This document shows, piece after piece, positions 1 through 5,930 of a stretch of DNA of 15,138 bases. This DNA comes from Candidatus Caccovivens faecavium (GTDB lineage Bacteria > Bacillota > Clostridia > Christensenellales > UBA1242): NCBI GenBank assembly GCA_018715545.1, contig DVLK01000028.1, forward strand, positions 1-15,138, in the 5' to 3' direction. A model generated the notes under the pieces. The model saw only the letters and a list, made by a program, of their open reading frames with translations. It was not told where the DNA came from and did no database searches. The position numbers and the translations under genes were made by a program. Each line of letters opens with the position of its first letter. Positions within the stretch are counted from its first letter, which is position 1.

Positions 1-628
1 AATCTCCATTTTGCTCAAAGATAAACTGACTTTGCTTTTTAAATTTTTCAAACGACTTAAGTTGATTTTCAAAAGTTTTAAAGTAATCTAAATGTTCAGG
101 TTCGATATTAGTCACAACCGAAATTGTTGGCTTAAGAAACAAAAAATTATCACAATATTCACACGCCTCTGTCACAAAATATTCCTTATCGCCAATAACA
201 AAATTACTATTTTCTTCCTTTAAAATTCCACCCAAATGCAAAGTCGGATTTTTACCTGCCATCTTCAACACATTATAAATTAAAGCCGTTGTTGTCGTTT
301 TTCCATGTGAGCCTGCAACCGCAATTACATTCTTATATTTTTTTGAAATTTCGCCTAAAAGTTCCCCACGAGATAGAATTTTTTTACCTAAATGCTTTGC
401 ATATTTTAAATCTTTGTTATCTTCTTTAATGGCAGATGAAAAAGTGACGACATCACATTCTTCAATTTTTTTTAGATTTGCTTTGTTAAAAACAGAAATT
501 CCATTTTCATATAAAATATGATTTTCGGGATTTGAATCACTCCCCGAAACATCATTTCCTTCTTTTTTTAAAAATACTGCAAGTGCACTCATTGATATTC
601 CACAAATTCCAATAAAATAGTATTTCAT
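1..628 (-). CDS. murC: UDP-N-acetylmuramate--L-alanine ligase, N-terminal part (cut by window edge)
   Basis: Cytoplasmic Mur ligase that adds L-alanine to UDP-MurNAc using ATP, the first step of the peptidoglycan stem peptide. I translated the minus strand from the ATG at 628; 209 residues are present and the frame is open to position 1, so the rest lies outside the window. Residues 6-13 form the glycine-rich GICGISMS loop that binds the UDP substrate. Residues 106-112 (GSHGKTT) are the ATP P-loop. Residues 173-181 (TNIEPEHLD) match the MurC central-domain signature TNIExDHLD. The start is supported by AAAGAG just upstream. The gene diverges from spoVG across about 120 bp. It looks intact as far as it goes. 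Family assignment is secure from the motifs; no other Mur ligase combines this N-terminal loop with these signatures. Confidence 0.93.
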   Translation of the reverse strand, partial: MKYYFIGICGISMSALAVFLKKEGNDVSGSDSNPENHILYENGISVFNKANLKKIEECDVVTFSSAIKEDNKDLKYAKHLGKKILSRGELLGEISKKYKNVIAVAGSHGKTTTTALIYNVLKMAGKNPTLHLGGILKEENSNFVIGDKEYFVTEACEYCDNFLFLKPTISVVTNIEPEHLDYFKTFENQLKSFEKFKKQSQFIFEQNGD

Positions 629-677
629 AAACTCTTTTATGATTAAAAAAAATTATTTGATAATCTTGTAAAATCGT

Positions 678-705
678 TTGAAAAAATTTTTTTATATGCT
701 ATAAT
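678..705 (+). promoter_or_regulatory. Sigma-A-like promoter of spoVG
   Basis: A -35-like TTGAAA (678-683) lies 16 bp from a perfect -10 TATAAT (700-705). TG at 697-698 makes it an extended -10. Predicted transcription starts near 712, giving a leader of about 38 nt that contains the spoVG Shine-Dalgarno AAAGGAAG (733-740). In Bacillus subtilis spoVG is sigma-H dependent; the elements seen here resemble sigma-A instead. Inferred by inspection only. Confidence 0.6.
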
Positions 706-749
706 TATCTTGACCATAAAGGTTAATCTAAAAAAGGAAGGTATAAGAG

Positions 750-1019
750 GTGAAAATTACAGACATTAGAGTAAGACTTGTAAACAACAATGACAAACTC
801 AAAGCGGTTGCATCCATCACAATCGACGACGAACTTGTTGTTCACGACATCAAAGTCATCAACGGCAAAGACGGTTATTTCCTTTCAATGCCAAGCAGAA
901 AATCTGACGATGGAAAATTCAAGGATATCGTTCATCCAATCAAAACAGAGGTTAGAGAAAGCTTGAAAGAACAAATCTTAGCCGCTTATGAAAAAGCACT
1001 TGCAAGCGAACAAGAATAA
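750..1019 (+). CDS. spoVG: SpoVG family regulator
   Basis: Small nucleic-acid-binding regulator; in Firmicutes SpoVG influences asymmetric septation, cortex formation and virulence or capsule expression. The 89-residue product covers the family length (about 85-97 residues). It carries the characteristic N-terminus MKITDIRVR, the central DGYFLSMPSRK block and the IVHPI segment before a C-terminal helix. The start codon is GTG, chosen because it begins the conserved MKITDIR and sits about 9 nt after AAAGGAAG. It has its own promoter and its own terminator, so it appears monocistronic. In many Firmicutes spoVG lies near purR and glmU; here it stands alone next to a divergent murC. Family assignment is secure; the regulatory targets in this organism are unknown. 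Confidence 0.95.
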   Translation: MKITDIRVRLVNNNDKLKAVASITIDDELVVHDIKVINGKDGYFLSMPSRKSDDGKFKDIVHPIKTEVRESLKEQILAAYEKALASEQE

Positions 1020-1048
1020 TTGTAAATTGTGAAACTTAATATGTGCTT

Positions 1049-1074
1049 AAAAGTATGCATTTTGCATACTTTTT
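1049..1074 (+). terminator. Intrinsic terminator of spoVG
   Basis: AAAAGTATGCA (1049-1059) pairs perfectly with TGCATACTTTT (1063-1073) around a 3-nt loop, and a T-rich tail continues to 1078. It lies 30 bp after the spoVG stop. It also shows that an ATG at 1043 in this region is not a sensible start for the downstream gene. Confidence 0.85.
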
Positions 1075-1094
1075 ATTTGCACAAAAGCATGATA

Positions 1095-1123
1095 TTGACA
1101 AATTAATAAGGCTATGCTATAAT
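1095..1123 (+). promoter_or_regulatory. Consensus sigma-A promoter placed 6 nt before the ATG
   Basis: TTGACA (1095-1100), a 17-bp spacer and TATAAT (1118-1123), with an extended TG at 1115-1116. This is a perfect consensus. Only six bases (1124-1129) separate the -10 from the ATG at 1130, so the predicted transcription start coincides with the A of the start codon. Confidence 0.85.
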
Positions 1124-1129
1124 CAACTC

Positions 1130-1927
1130 ATGAATAAAATGTTAATAGATAAATATGTGGAAATTGATAAAGTTGATGACTTAGTCAATTTGATAAAAGA
1201 AAATAAAGCAAAAAACATTACAAAACTAGATTTAAGTTTTATACACGGACTTAATTCTAGCAAAGATTATCTTCACATCTTGTCAGCGGAGCATTTCCCA
1301 AACCTAAACGAAGTGCGTTTTTTCAATGAATATCATGATATATCTCCCGAATTTTTTGCAAACTCAACTATTGAAAAGGCTGAAATTTCATGTAGAAGCC
1401 TTGGTAAATATGCCTTTTTAAACTGCAAGAATTTAAAATATATCGATTTACGATTTACAAAAATTATACCAATGTCTGCGTTTAGCGGAACGGCCGTTGA
1501 AACACTTACTATTCCTAGCGACACCATCCGCCTTAATATCTCTAAAATAGAAGAATGCAAAAATTTAAAAAGGTTAAATTTATTAAGTCCAGAAACTCTT
1601 GATTTAAGCTTATCTGATAACATAATTCACCCCTTCAAAGAAGATAAAGAAAAACTAAAAAAGTTAGCCGTCTATTTATTTAATCAATTCGGAGCATCGA
1701 CTTTTTTAAATATTATGAAAGCCGAACCAATCATTTACATCTACCTGCCAAAAGAAAAAATATCAAAAGTTTTTGCAAAAGAGGCATTAAAAATCGCAAA
1801 AAATTTTTATTTAAACAAAATGAACGATTTGGACATGTCAATTTCAAGAGCTAACCTTTATCATGAAACTTATAGACTTATAAAAGAGAAAAACAAAAAT
1901 TTAAATAAAAACATTATTTTGTCGTAA
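1130..1927 (+). CDS. BspA-like leucine-rich repeat protein, cytoplasmic (paralogue 1)
   Basis: Function unknown. The product from ATG 1130 is 265 residues with no signal peptide or membrane segment. The N-terminal third has VDDLVNLIKENKAKNITKLD, followed by irregular leucine-rich repeats of the BspA (LRR_5) kind: SLGKYAFLNCKNLKYIDLRF, then a further SAFSGTAVETLTIP unit. The C-terminal 90 residues are Lys/Asn-rich and predicted helical. It is a clear paralogue of the gene at 10939-11793: both share V-x-DL-x2-LI-x3-K-x-KNIT-x-LDLS-x-I, the HFP-x-L segment and the repeat block. An upstream in-frame ATG at 1043 is rejected because it lies before the spoVG terminator and before this gene's own promoter. 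There is no Shine-Dalgarno, and the mRNA is predicted to be leaderless; a second in-frame ATG at 1139 is the alternative start. BspA-like repeats usually mediate protein binding; that role here is inference. Confidence 0.75.
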   Translation: MNKMLIDKYVEIDKVDDLVNLIKENKAKNITKLDLSFIHGLNSSKDYLHILSAEHFPNLNEVRFFNEYHDISPEFFANSTIEKAEISCRSLGKYAFLNCKNLKYIDLRFTKIIPMSAFSGTAVETLTIPSDTIRLNISKIEECKNLKRLNLLSPETLDLSLSDNIIHPFKEDKEKLKKLAVYLFNQFGASTFLNIMKAEPIIYIYLPKEKISKVFAKEALKIAKNFYLNKMNDLDMSISRANLYHETYRLIKEKNKNLNKNIILS

Positions 1928-1959
1928 TTTTTTTAAAAATGCATAATGTTAAAATAAAC

Positions 1960-1988
1960 TTGACTTCTCCCCCCCCCAATGTTATAAT
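1960..1988 (+). promoter_or_regulatory. Promoter with C9 tract in the -35/-10 spacer
   Basis: -35 TTGACT (1960-1965) and -10 TATAAT (1983-1988) with an extended TG at 1980-1981 are separated by exactly 17 bp. Nine of those 17 bases are an uninterrupted C run (1969-1977), striking in such AT-rich DNA. At the present repeat number the spacing is optimal, so the promoter should be on; gain or loss of C would move it away from the optimum. Confidence 0.75.
1969..1977. repeat. Homopolymer C9 tract
   Basis: Nine consecutive C in the spacer of the promoter for the gene at 2021. I noticed no comparable C or G run elsewhere in the window. Mononucleotide G/C tracts of this length are slippage-prone in bacteria. 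Confidence 0.9.
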
Positions 1989-2020
1989 AATGGGAAAAAG
2001 CACAAGATAAATATACTGAT

Positions 2021-2260
2021 ATGAAGATAGCGTTTAATAATGAATGTGCAAAATTTGATCCAGAAATGCTTCAAGATGTAGCAAATCACAGAAAACAATA
2101 CTATGTAGAAGTCGATAAAAACATGGCGATGTCTAAAAATACTTTCTTCAATTTAGACCAAACCATACACACACCAGCTTACCAAAGTACTAATATTGTT
2201 GGATTTTACGCAAAAAACGCATTAGAAAAACAAGAAAGAATGAGAAGCGAAAATAACTAA
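2021..2260 (+). CDS. Small hypothetical protein (79 aa) behind a C-tract promoter
   Basis: I do not recognise a family. The 79-residue product is polar and soluble-looking, with no signal peptide or membrane segment. It has a predicted helical N-terminal half (residues about 15-33) and a charged C-terminal helix (ALEKQERMRSENN). It is flanked by a strong promoter and a strong intrinsic terminator, which supports a real one-gene transcription unit. The predicted start of transcription near 1995 leaves a leader of about 26 nt, yet no convincing Shine-Dalgarno precedes the ATG; GGGAAAAAG at 1992-2000 is too far away. It follows the BspA-like gene by about 90 bp with its own promoter. An alternative internal start at the second methionine would remove the first 15 residues. 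Protein function cannot be inferred; being a real gene is supported mainly by the flanking signals. Confidence 0.6.
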   Translation: MKIAFNNECAKFDPEMLQDVANHRKQYYVEVDKNMAMSKNTFFNLDQTIHTPAYQSTNIVGFYAKNALEKQERMRSENN

Positions 2261-2287
2261 AAAATACAGCAAATACTGTATTTTTTT
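2259..2287. terminator. Bidirectional intrinsic terminator between the 79-aa gene and ypeB
   Basis: AAAATACAG (2261-2269) pairs with CTGTATTTT (2276-2284) around a 6-nt loop, followed by T to 2287. The run of A on the other side gives a U tract for the minus strand too, so it can stop both the small plus-strand gene and the convergent ypeB, whose stop is 72 bp further on. Confidence 0.8.
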
Positions 2288-2358
2288 CATAATTTATCTA
2301 TTTTTTGACATTTTTTATATATTTTAAAATAATTTTCTTTATTTTGACATTATTTTGT

Positions 2359-3822
2359 TTACATCAACTTCGAAGAATCGGTTGTCTCCACGACCTTTAA
2401 GATATTTTCCTCCGCCCCAGTTTTAGCGTTAAAATAGAAGTAATAAGTAATACCTTCCTTTTCGCACTGATACTCATAACATAAAACTTCACGATTATAA
2501 TCAAGTGGAGCAAGCACTAGACGCTTACTTACAACTTTAAATCCGCTTGGAAGAGAAACTGTTACATCACTTGCCGATCCTAAATTTCTATCTGTATGAT
2601 TAGTCCAATACGAAATTGCGTCATAGCCTATTACATTGCCATATTCTAAATCCACCTTAACTTTAACGAGGTCTGGATAGAGAATAATTCCGTTCTCTTT
2701 TGGAGTAATATTGAAATATGCCTGATTGTTAAGTTCTTCACTCCAAACAATTTCAGGATTTTCAACACCATTGACTTTCGCAAATTCTTTTGCTATCTTT
2801 TCTCCTGTTTTCATGTCAAAATTTTTAACATCACTCGCATTTTGTCCGCTAACAGTGAGGACATGACCGCCTTGAATGGTCACTTGTGCATACAATTCTT
2901 GATTATCACTTGTCACAACGTCAAAATTATATGTTTCAAACTTTCCTTCCGTCTTTCCATTATATGTATAAGATGAAATATCTTTGAACACCTTGCCTAA
3001 AACATCGCTAGCTTCCTCTTCTGTAATCTCATCACCAGATAGACCCTTCACCTTTTGGTTAACAACAGAATCTGAGAAAGGTCCATCATATATCATTGTT
3101 GGGTAATCAACATCATTGGCTTTAATTTGATTAAAATCGACAGTAAAACTGTTAAGGTCGCCATTCATCTCATTGCTTGCATCAAGTATACTATAACCAT
3201 TACGCATATCCATAGAAATCCTATTTAAGTTATCTTTCATGCTAATGAGTGCCATATGTAATTCTTGTAACATTTCTAAATCTTCTGTGGTTAGCTCTGT
3301 ACCATTTGCTAGTTTTTCCTCTAAAATGGTTGTATAGCCAGAAAGTTGATTGACAAATCTAACGCTCTCTAAAACATCTTCACCTGTCAGAGGCAATAGC
3401 GCTATATTATTCTGCATATTTTTAGAAGCACTAGCAATTTCCGTTAACATCTTTTTTTGATATGCAGAATTTGTAGCATTTAGTAGTTTACTCATCTCCA
3501 TATCGGCATTATTGACATTATCGACAAGCTCATAATAATTCTTTTGATAGACATTTTCCAGCTGCGTGCCGTATGTATCCACTTTGTTTTGAGTTACACC
3601 ATACGCAACACCAAGCCCCAATGTTGAAGCACCAAGAATAGCTACCGCAAGAGATAGTCCAACCACCGCACTTTTAAATCTACTGATTTTCCCAGCTTTT
3701 TTATCATTTTCAATTTTGCATTTTTGATTTGATTTTTTAGAATTTTCTAACTTTTTTTGCGTTTTTATCAATTTTTCTTGCGTATTTTCATTTTCTCTTT
3801 CAATAGTATTAGTTTTTTCCAT
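2359..3822 (-). CDS. ypeB: Germination protein YpeB with charged N-terminal extension
   Basis: YpeB is needed for production and stability of the cortex-lytic enzyme SleB in the spore and is degraded during germination. The product is 487 residues, longer than Bacillus subtilis YpeB (about 450). Residues 1-50 are a Lys/Glu/Asn/Gln-rich, coiled-coil-like segment, and residues 51-75 are one membrane segment. A helical region with the family landmark DYPTMIYDGPFSD (near residue 240) follows, then tandem PepSY-like domains. The start is firm: AGGAGGT lies 5 nt before the ATG and overlaps the sleB stop codon. sleB ends 9 bp upstream, so the two are translationally close and almost certainly co-transcribed, the normal sleB-ypeB arrangement. 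Usual family members begin almost directly with the membrane segment, so the 50-residue extension is unusual. Assignment is secure from motif plus context. Confidence 0.92.
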   Translation of the reverse strand: MEKTNTIERENENTQEKLIKTQKKLENSKKSNQKCKIENDKKAGKISRFKSAVVGLSLAVAILGASTLGLGVAYGVTQNKVDTYGTQLENVYQKNYYELVDNVNNADMEMSKLLNATNSAYQKKMLTEIASASKNMQNNIALLPLTGEDVLESVRFVNQLSGYTTILEEKLANGTELTTEDLEMLQELHMALISMKDNLNRISMDMRNGYSILDASNEMNGDLNSFTVDFNQIKANDVDYPTMIYDGPFSDSVVNQKVKGLSGDEITEEEASDVLGKVFKDISSYTYNGKTEGKFETYNFDVVTSDNQELYAQVTIQGGHVLTVSGQNASDVKNFDMKTGEKIAKEFAKVNGVENPEIVWSEELNNQAYFNITPKENGIILYPDLVKVKVDLEYGNVIGYDAISYWTNHTDRNLGSASDVTVSLPSGFKVVSKRLVLAPLDYNREVLCYEYQCEKEGITYYFYFNAKTGAEENILKVVETTDSSKLM

Positions 3823-3831
3823 ATCTACCTC

Positions 3832-4506
3832 CTATATTGCAAAGACATGCTTACCTATTGTCACAGTTGTCTTTCTTGACCAAATCCAAGAGCTGGTTGC
3901 CGTGGCAGGATTATAATAATAAAGACTTCCATAAGTAGGATCCCAACCATTGAGAGCATCACGAGCAGCGTTATATGCTGTTTGGTCAGGCTCTAAATTG
4001 ATTTGTCCATCACTAACCGCAGTGAAAGCGTATGGCTGATAGATAACACCAGCAATAGTATTAGGGAACTTTTCGCTCTCCACCCTATTTAAAATAACCG
4101 CTGCAACTGCAACTTGTCCAACATAGCTTTCTCCTCTTGCCTCAGCATAAACACATTTAGCAAGAAGATAAAGGTCGTTGTTAGAAGTTGACGCACTGTC
4201 ACTTTTGATTGAGAAACCTATTGCCGCAGCTGTTTGCGGACCGACAATTCCATCAACTTGAAGCCCGTTTGTCTGTTGAAATTTTCTGACAGCCGAACGC
4301 GTCAAACTGCCATAGATGCCGTCAACACTGCCCGTATAATAACCCCAATTTTTTAAGCGTTGCTGAACCAAACGCGTTTCGCTTGTAGATATCGCAGCGC
4401 TTGCTATGCTAGGTGTTTGATATGTAAGCGTGATAGTGGTGATTGTGCCAATGCCAATAATTGCAAAGATAAGCGCGCTGACAAGGGTAAAAATTCTTTT
4501 TTTCAT
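3832..4506 (-). CDS. sleB: Spore cortex-lytic enzyme SleB
   Basis: SleB is a lytic transglycosylase that cleaves cortex peptidoglycan containing muramic-delta-lactam during germination. From ATG 4506 the product is 224 residues. It has a signal peptide (residues 1 to about 37, with a probable SIASA cleavage site) and a peptidoglycan-binding type 1 domain (about 42-97, QRLKNWGYYTGSVDGIYG...). The C-terminal Hydrolase_2/SleB catalytic domain spans about 112-224 and carries CVYAEARGES, where Glu122 is the expected catalytic acid. An upstream in-frame ATG at 4518 is rejected: its own codons (ATGGAGGA) form the Shine-Dalgarno GGAGG for the ATG at 4506. The gene is directly followed by ypeB. I looked for a sigma-G promoter upstream and saw no clear match. 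Identity is secure from domain order and the ypeB neighbour. Confidence 0.94.
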   Translation of the reverse strand: MKKRIFTLVSALIFAIIGIGTITTITLTYQTPSIASAAISTSETRLVQQRLKNWGYYTGSVDGIYGSLTRSAVRKFQQTNGLQVDGIVGPQTAAAIGFSIKSDSASTSNNDLYLLAKCVYAEARGESYVGQVAVAAVILNRVESEKFPNTIAGVIYQPYAFTAVSDGQINLEPDQTAYNAARDALNGWDPTYGSLYYYNPATATSSWIWSRKTTVTIGKHVFAI

Positions 4507-4621
4507 TTTTTCCTCCATATTTTAAATTATTTATTATCGGTCATGTTTTAACTTGTCACTTTTGCCACTAAGAAAATTACTTCATGTATAAAACCTCTTA
4601 ATAAGTTATGACAAGTCAAGC

Positions 4622-5149
4622 CTATTTACCGATTATATTATTTATAATTTCCCAAATTTTAGAAATATACACATAATTCTCAGAATTTTTTGTTTCTAAA
4701 AAGCAGAATGGAGGATAAACTACACACCACCAATTATCTCCTTCACCCGTTCCCAATGCTAAGATGAGCGCATCATAAAATCCTTCTTCAAGCACAAGGT
4801 CATCGTAAGCTCGCGTTGGAAATTCCTCAAAGGAAATATACGCCTTTGATTTATATGAAAATCCATGAGCCATCAAAACCTCATTCGCAACCGCCTCTAT
4901 TTGATGCAAATGCTCTTTCATAATACTTTCAGCCTCGTCCTTAGTTTCAGCATCCGCAAGAAGTGGAATAAGAAACTCCACAACTTCATCTTTCACCTCG
5001 TATTTTACATTTTGGTCCTCGCTAGAATTGGAGTTCGCGCGTATATGAATACGGAAATATTCTTCATTTGTCGATCCACCAAAATTGCCACAAAAGACCA
5101 ATATAAGTGTTATGATAGCCACAGCAACAAAAGACATTAAATATTTCAT
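4622..5149 (-). CDS. spoIIR: Stage II sporulation protein R
   Basis: SpoIIR is made in the forespore under sigma-F and secreted into the intermembrane space, where it triggers SpoIIGA to process pro-sigma-E in the mother cell. From ATG 5149 the product is 175 residues with an N-terminal membrane or signal segment (residues 1 to about 22). The family hallmarks are present: RIHIRANSNSSEDQ, EEFPTRAYDDLVLEEGFYDA, and GEGDNWWCVVYPPFCF. It ends shortly after the WWCVVYPP block, so it is on the short side; B. subtilis SpoIIR is about 224 residues. A GTG two codons upstream (5155) is possible, but AGAGG sits at a proper distance only for the ATG. It precedes sleB by about 115 bp in the same orientation with no terminator visible between. 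No clear sigma-F promoter was recognised upstream. Identity is secure. Confidence 0.93.
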   Translation of the reverse strand: MKYLMSFVAVAIITLILVFCGNFGGSTNEEYFRIHIRANSNSSEDQNVKYEVKDEVVEFLIPLLADAETKDEAESIMKEHLHQIEAVANEVLMAHGFSYKSKAYISFEEFPTRAYDDLVLEEGFYDALILALGTGEGDNWWCVVYPPFCFLETKNSENYVYISKIWEIINNIIGK

Positions 5150-5287
5150 ACGCACCTCTTCCTTTTTAAATTTTGACTAAAAAATTTATATAATTAAAGA
5201 AAAAAGTGCGAAAAATGATGAAAAATCAAGAAAAAATCAAAAATAAACCAACTTTTTCTGCATTTATTTTAAAAATTCATTTTTCTA

Positions 5288-5316
5288 TTGACTTTGATTA
5301 ATCTATATGATAAAAC
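5288..5316 (+). promoter_or_regulatory. Promoter of the GNAT-like gene, 6 nt before the ATG
   Basis: -35 TTGACT (5288-5293), a 17-bp spacer and a weaker -10 TAAAAC (5311-5316) with an extended TG at 5308-5309. Six bases then lead to the ATG at 5323. The -10 matches consensus at only four positions, so this is less sure than the promoter at 1095. Confidence 0.5.
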
Positions 5317-5322
5317 ATACAT

Positions 5323-5871
5323 ATGTTCAAAGAAAGCGTTAGATTAAAAAATGATAAACTTGTAAATATAAGTCTTTTGATTACAAAAGATGATTATATT
5401 TTTACAGCCATTGACGCCAAAAATAATATCGTTGCGAAATGCGTTTTTAAAATAATACATCGCGAGGTTACATATCTTGCAAATACAAAATTGAAAAAAT
5501 ATGAAGGTAAATATTTAATAAAAGATACTAACCAGCTCAACAAGAGCGCATCTAGCAAAATTGTAGAGGAGCGCTATATTCTTAAAAATAATCTCTCAAA
5601 AAATTCAAATATTTATGTATGCCAACTTGATTTAATTGAAATTACGGATGAAAACTATTTCAAAACTGGCTTAGGAAGTTTGATATTTAAGAAAATGGAA
5701 GAATTTGCAAAAACTCAAAATTGTCAAGAAATTGTCGGCTGGTTCTACCCTAACGGCAATCTGTGGTACGGAGCAAAAGATTTTTATATTAAAAACGGCT
5801 TTTCGTTTGAACAGGATATAGGTGGTAAGATTACTTTAAGAAAAAGCAACTTATTATCAAAAGAAAAATAA
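5323..5871 (+). CDS. GNAT-like N-acetyltransferase, divergent
   Basis: Probably a GNAT-fold acyltransferase using acetyl-CoA; the substrate is unknown. The product is 182 residues. The C-terminal half carries the recognisable part: a beta strand (YVCQLDLIEI) and a TGLGSLIFKKMEEFAKTQ segment resembling motif A (Q/R-x2-G-x-G/A followed by a helix). The strand QEIVGWFY and FYIKNGFSF (motif B, the usual FYxKxGF) follow. The N-terminal half is Lys/Asn-rich and not recognisable. The family's usual Arg/Gln in motif A is not obvious, so activity is uncertain. There is no Shine-Dalgarno, and the ATG follows a candidate -10 by 6 nt (leaderless prediction). The stop codon runs into an intrinsic terminator, so the gene is a single-gene unit convergent with sipL. 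Confidence 0.62.
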   Translation: MFKESVRLKNDKLVNISLLITKDDYIFTAIDAKNNIVAKCVFKIIHREVTYLANTKLKKYEGKYLIKDTNQLNKSASSKIVEERYILKNNLSKNSNIYVCQLDLIEITDENYFKTGLGSLIFKKMEEFAKTQNCQEIVGWFYPNGNLWYGAKDFYIKNGFSFEQDIGGKITLRKSNLLSKEK

Positions 5872-5897
5872 AATCTGCTATAATCAGCAGATTTTTT
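5870..5897. terminator. Bidirectional terminator between the GNAT-like gene and sipL
   Basis: A 10-bp perfect stem, AAAATCTGCT (5870-5879 arm) with AGCAGATTTT (5886-5895), around a 6-nt loop, followed by T. The A-rich left arm supplies a U tract on the minus strand, so it can also end sipL, which stops at 5931. It overlaps the GNAT-like gene's stop codon. Confidence 0.85.
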
Positions 5898-5930
5898 ATT
5901 CCATTATTATGTTTTATAAGCTTTTATATT

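Noticed and set aside
1043..1129. Upstream in-frame ATG extending the first BspA-like protein by 29 residues
   Set aside because: The ATG lies just before the spoVG terminator and upstream of the gene's own consensus promoter, so it would not be on the main transcript; no Shine-Dalgarno precedes it.
4551..4616. Inverted repeat ACTTGTCA / TGACAAGT between spoIIR and sleB
   Set aside because: Only 8 bp with arms 50 bp apart and no U run; could be chance in AT-rich DNA or an operator, but nothing else supports it.
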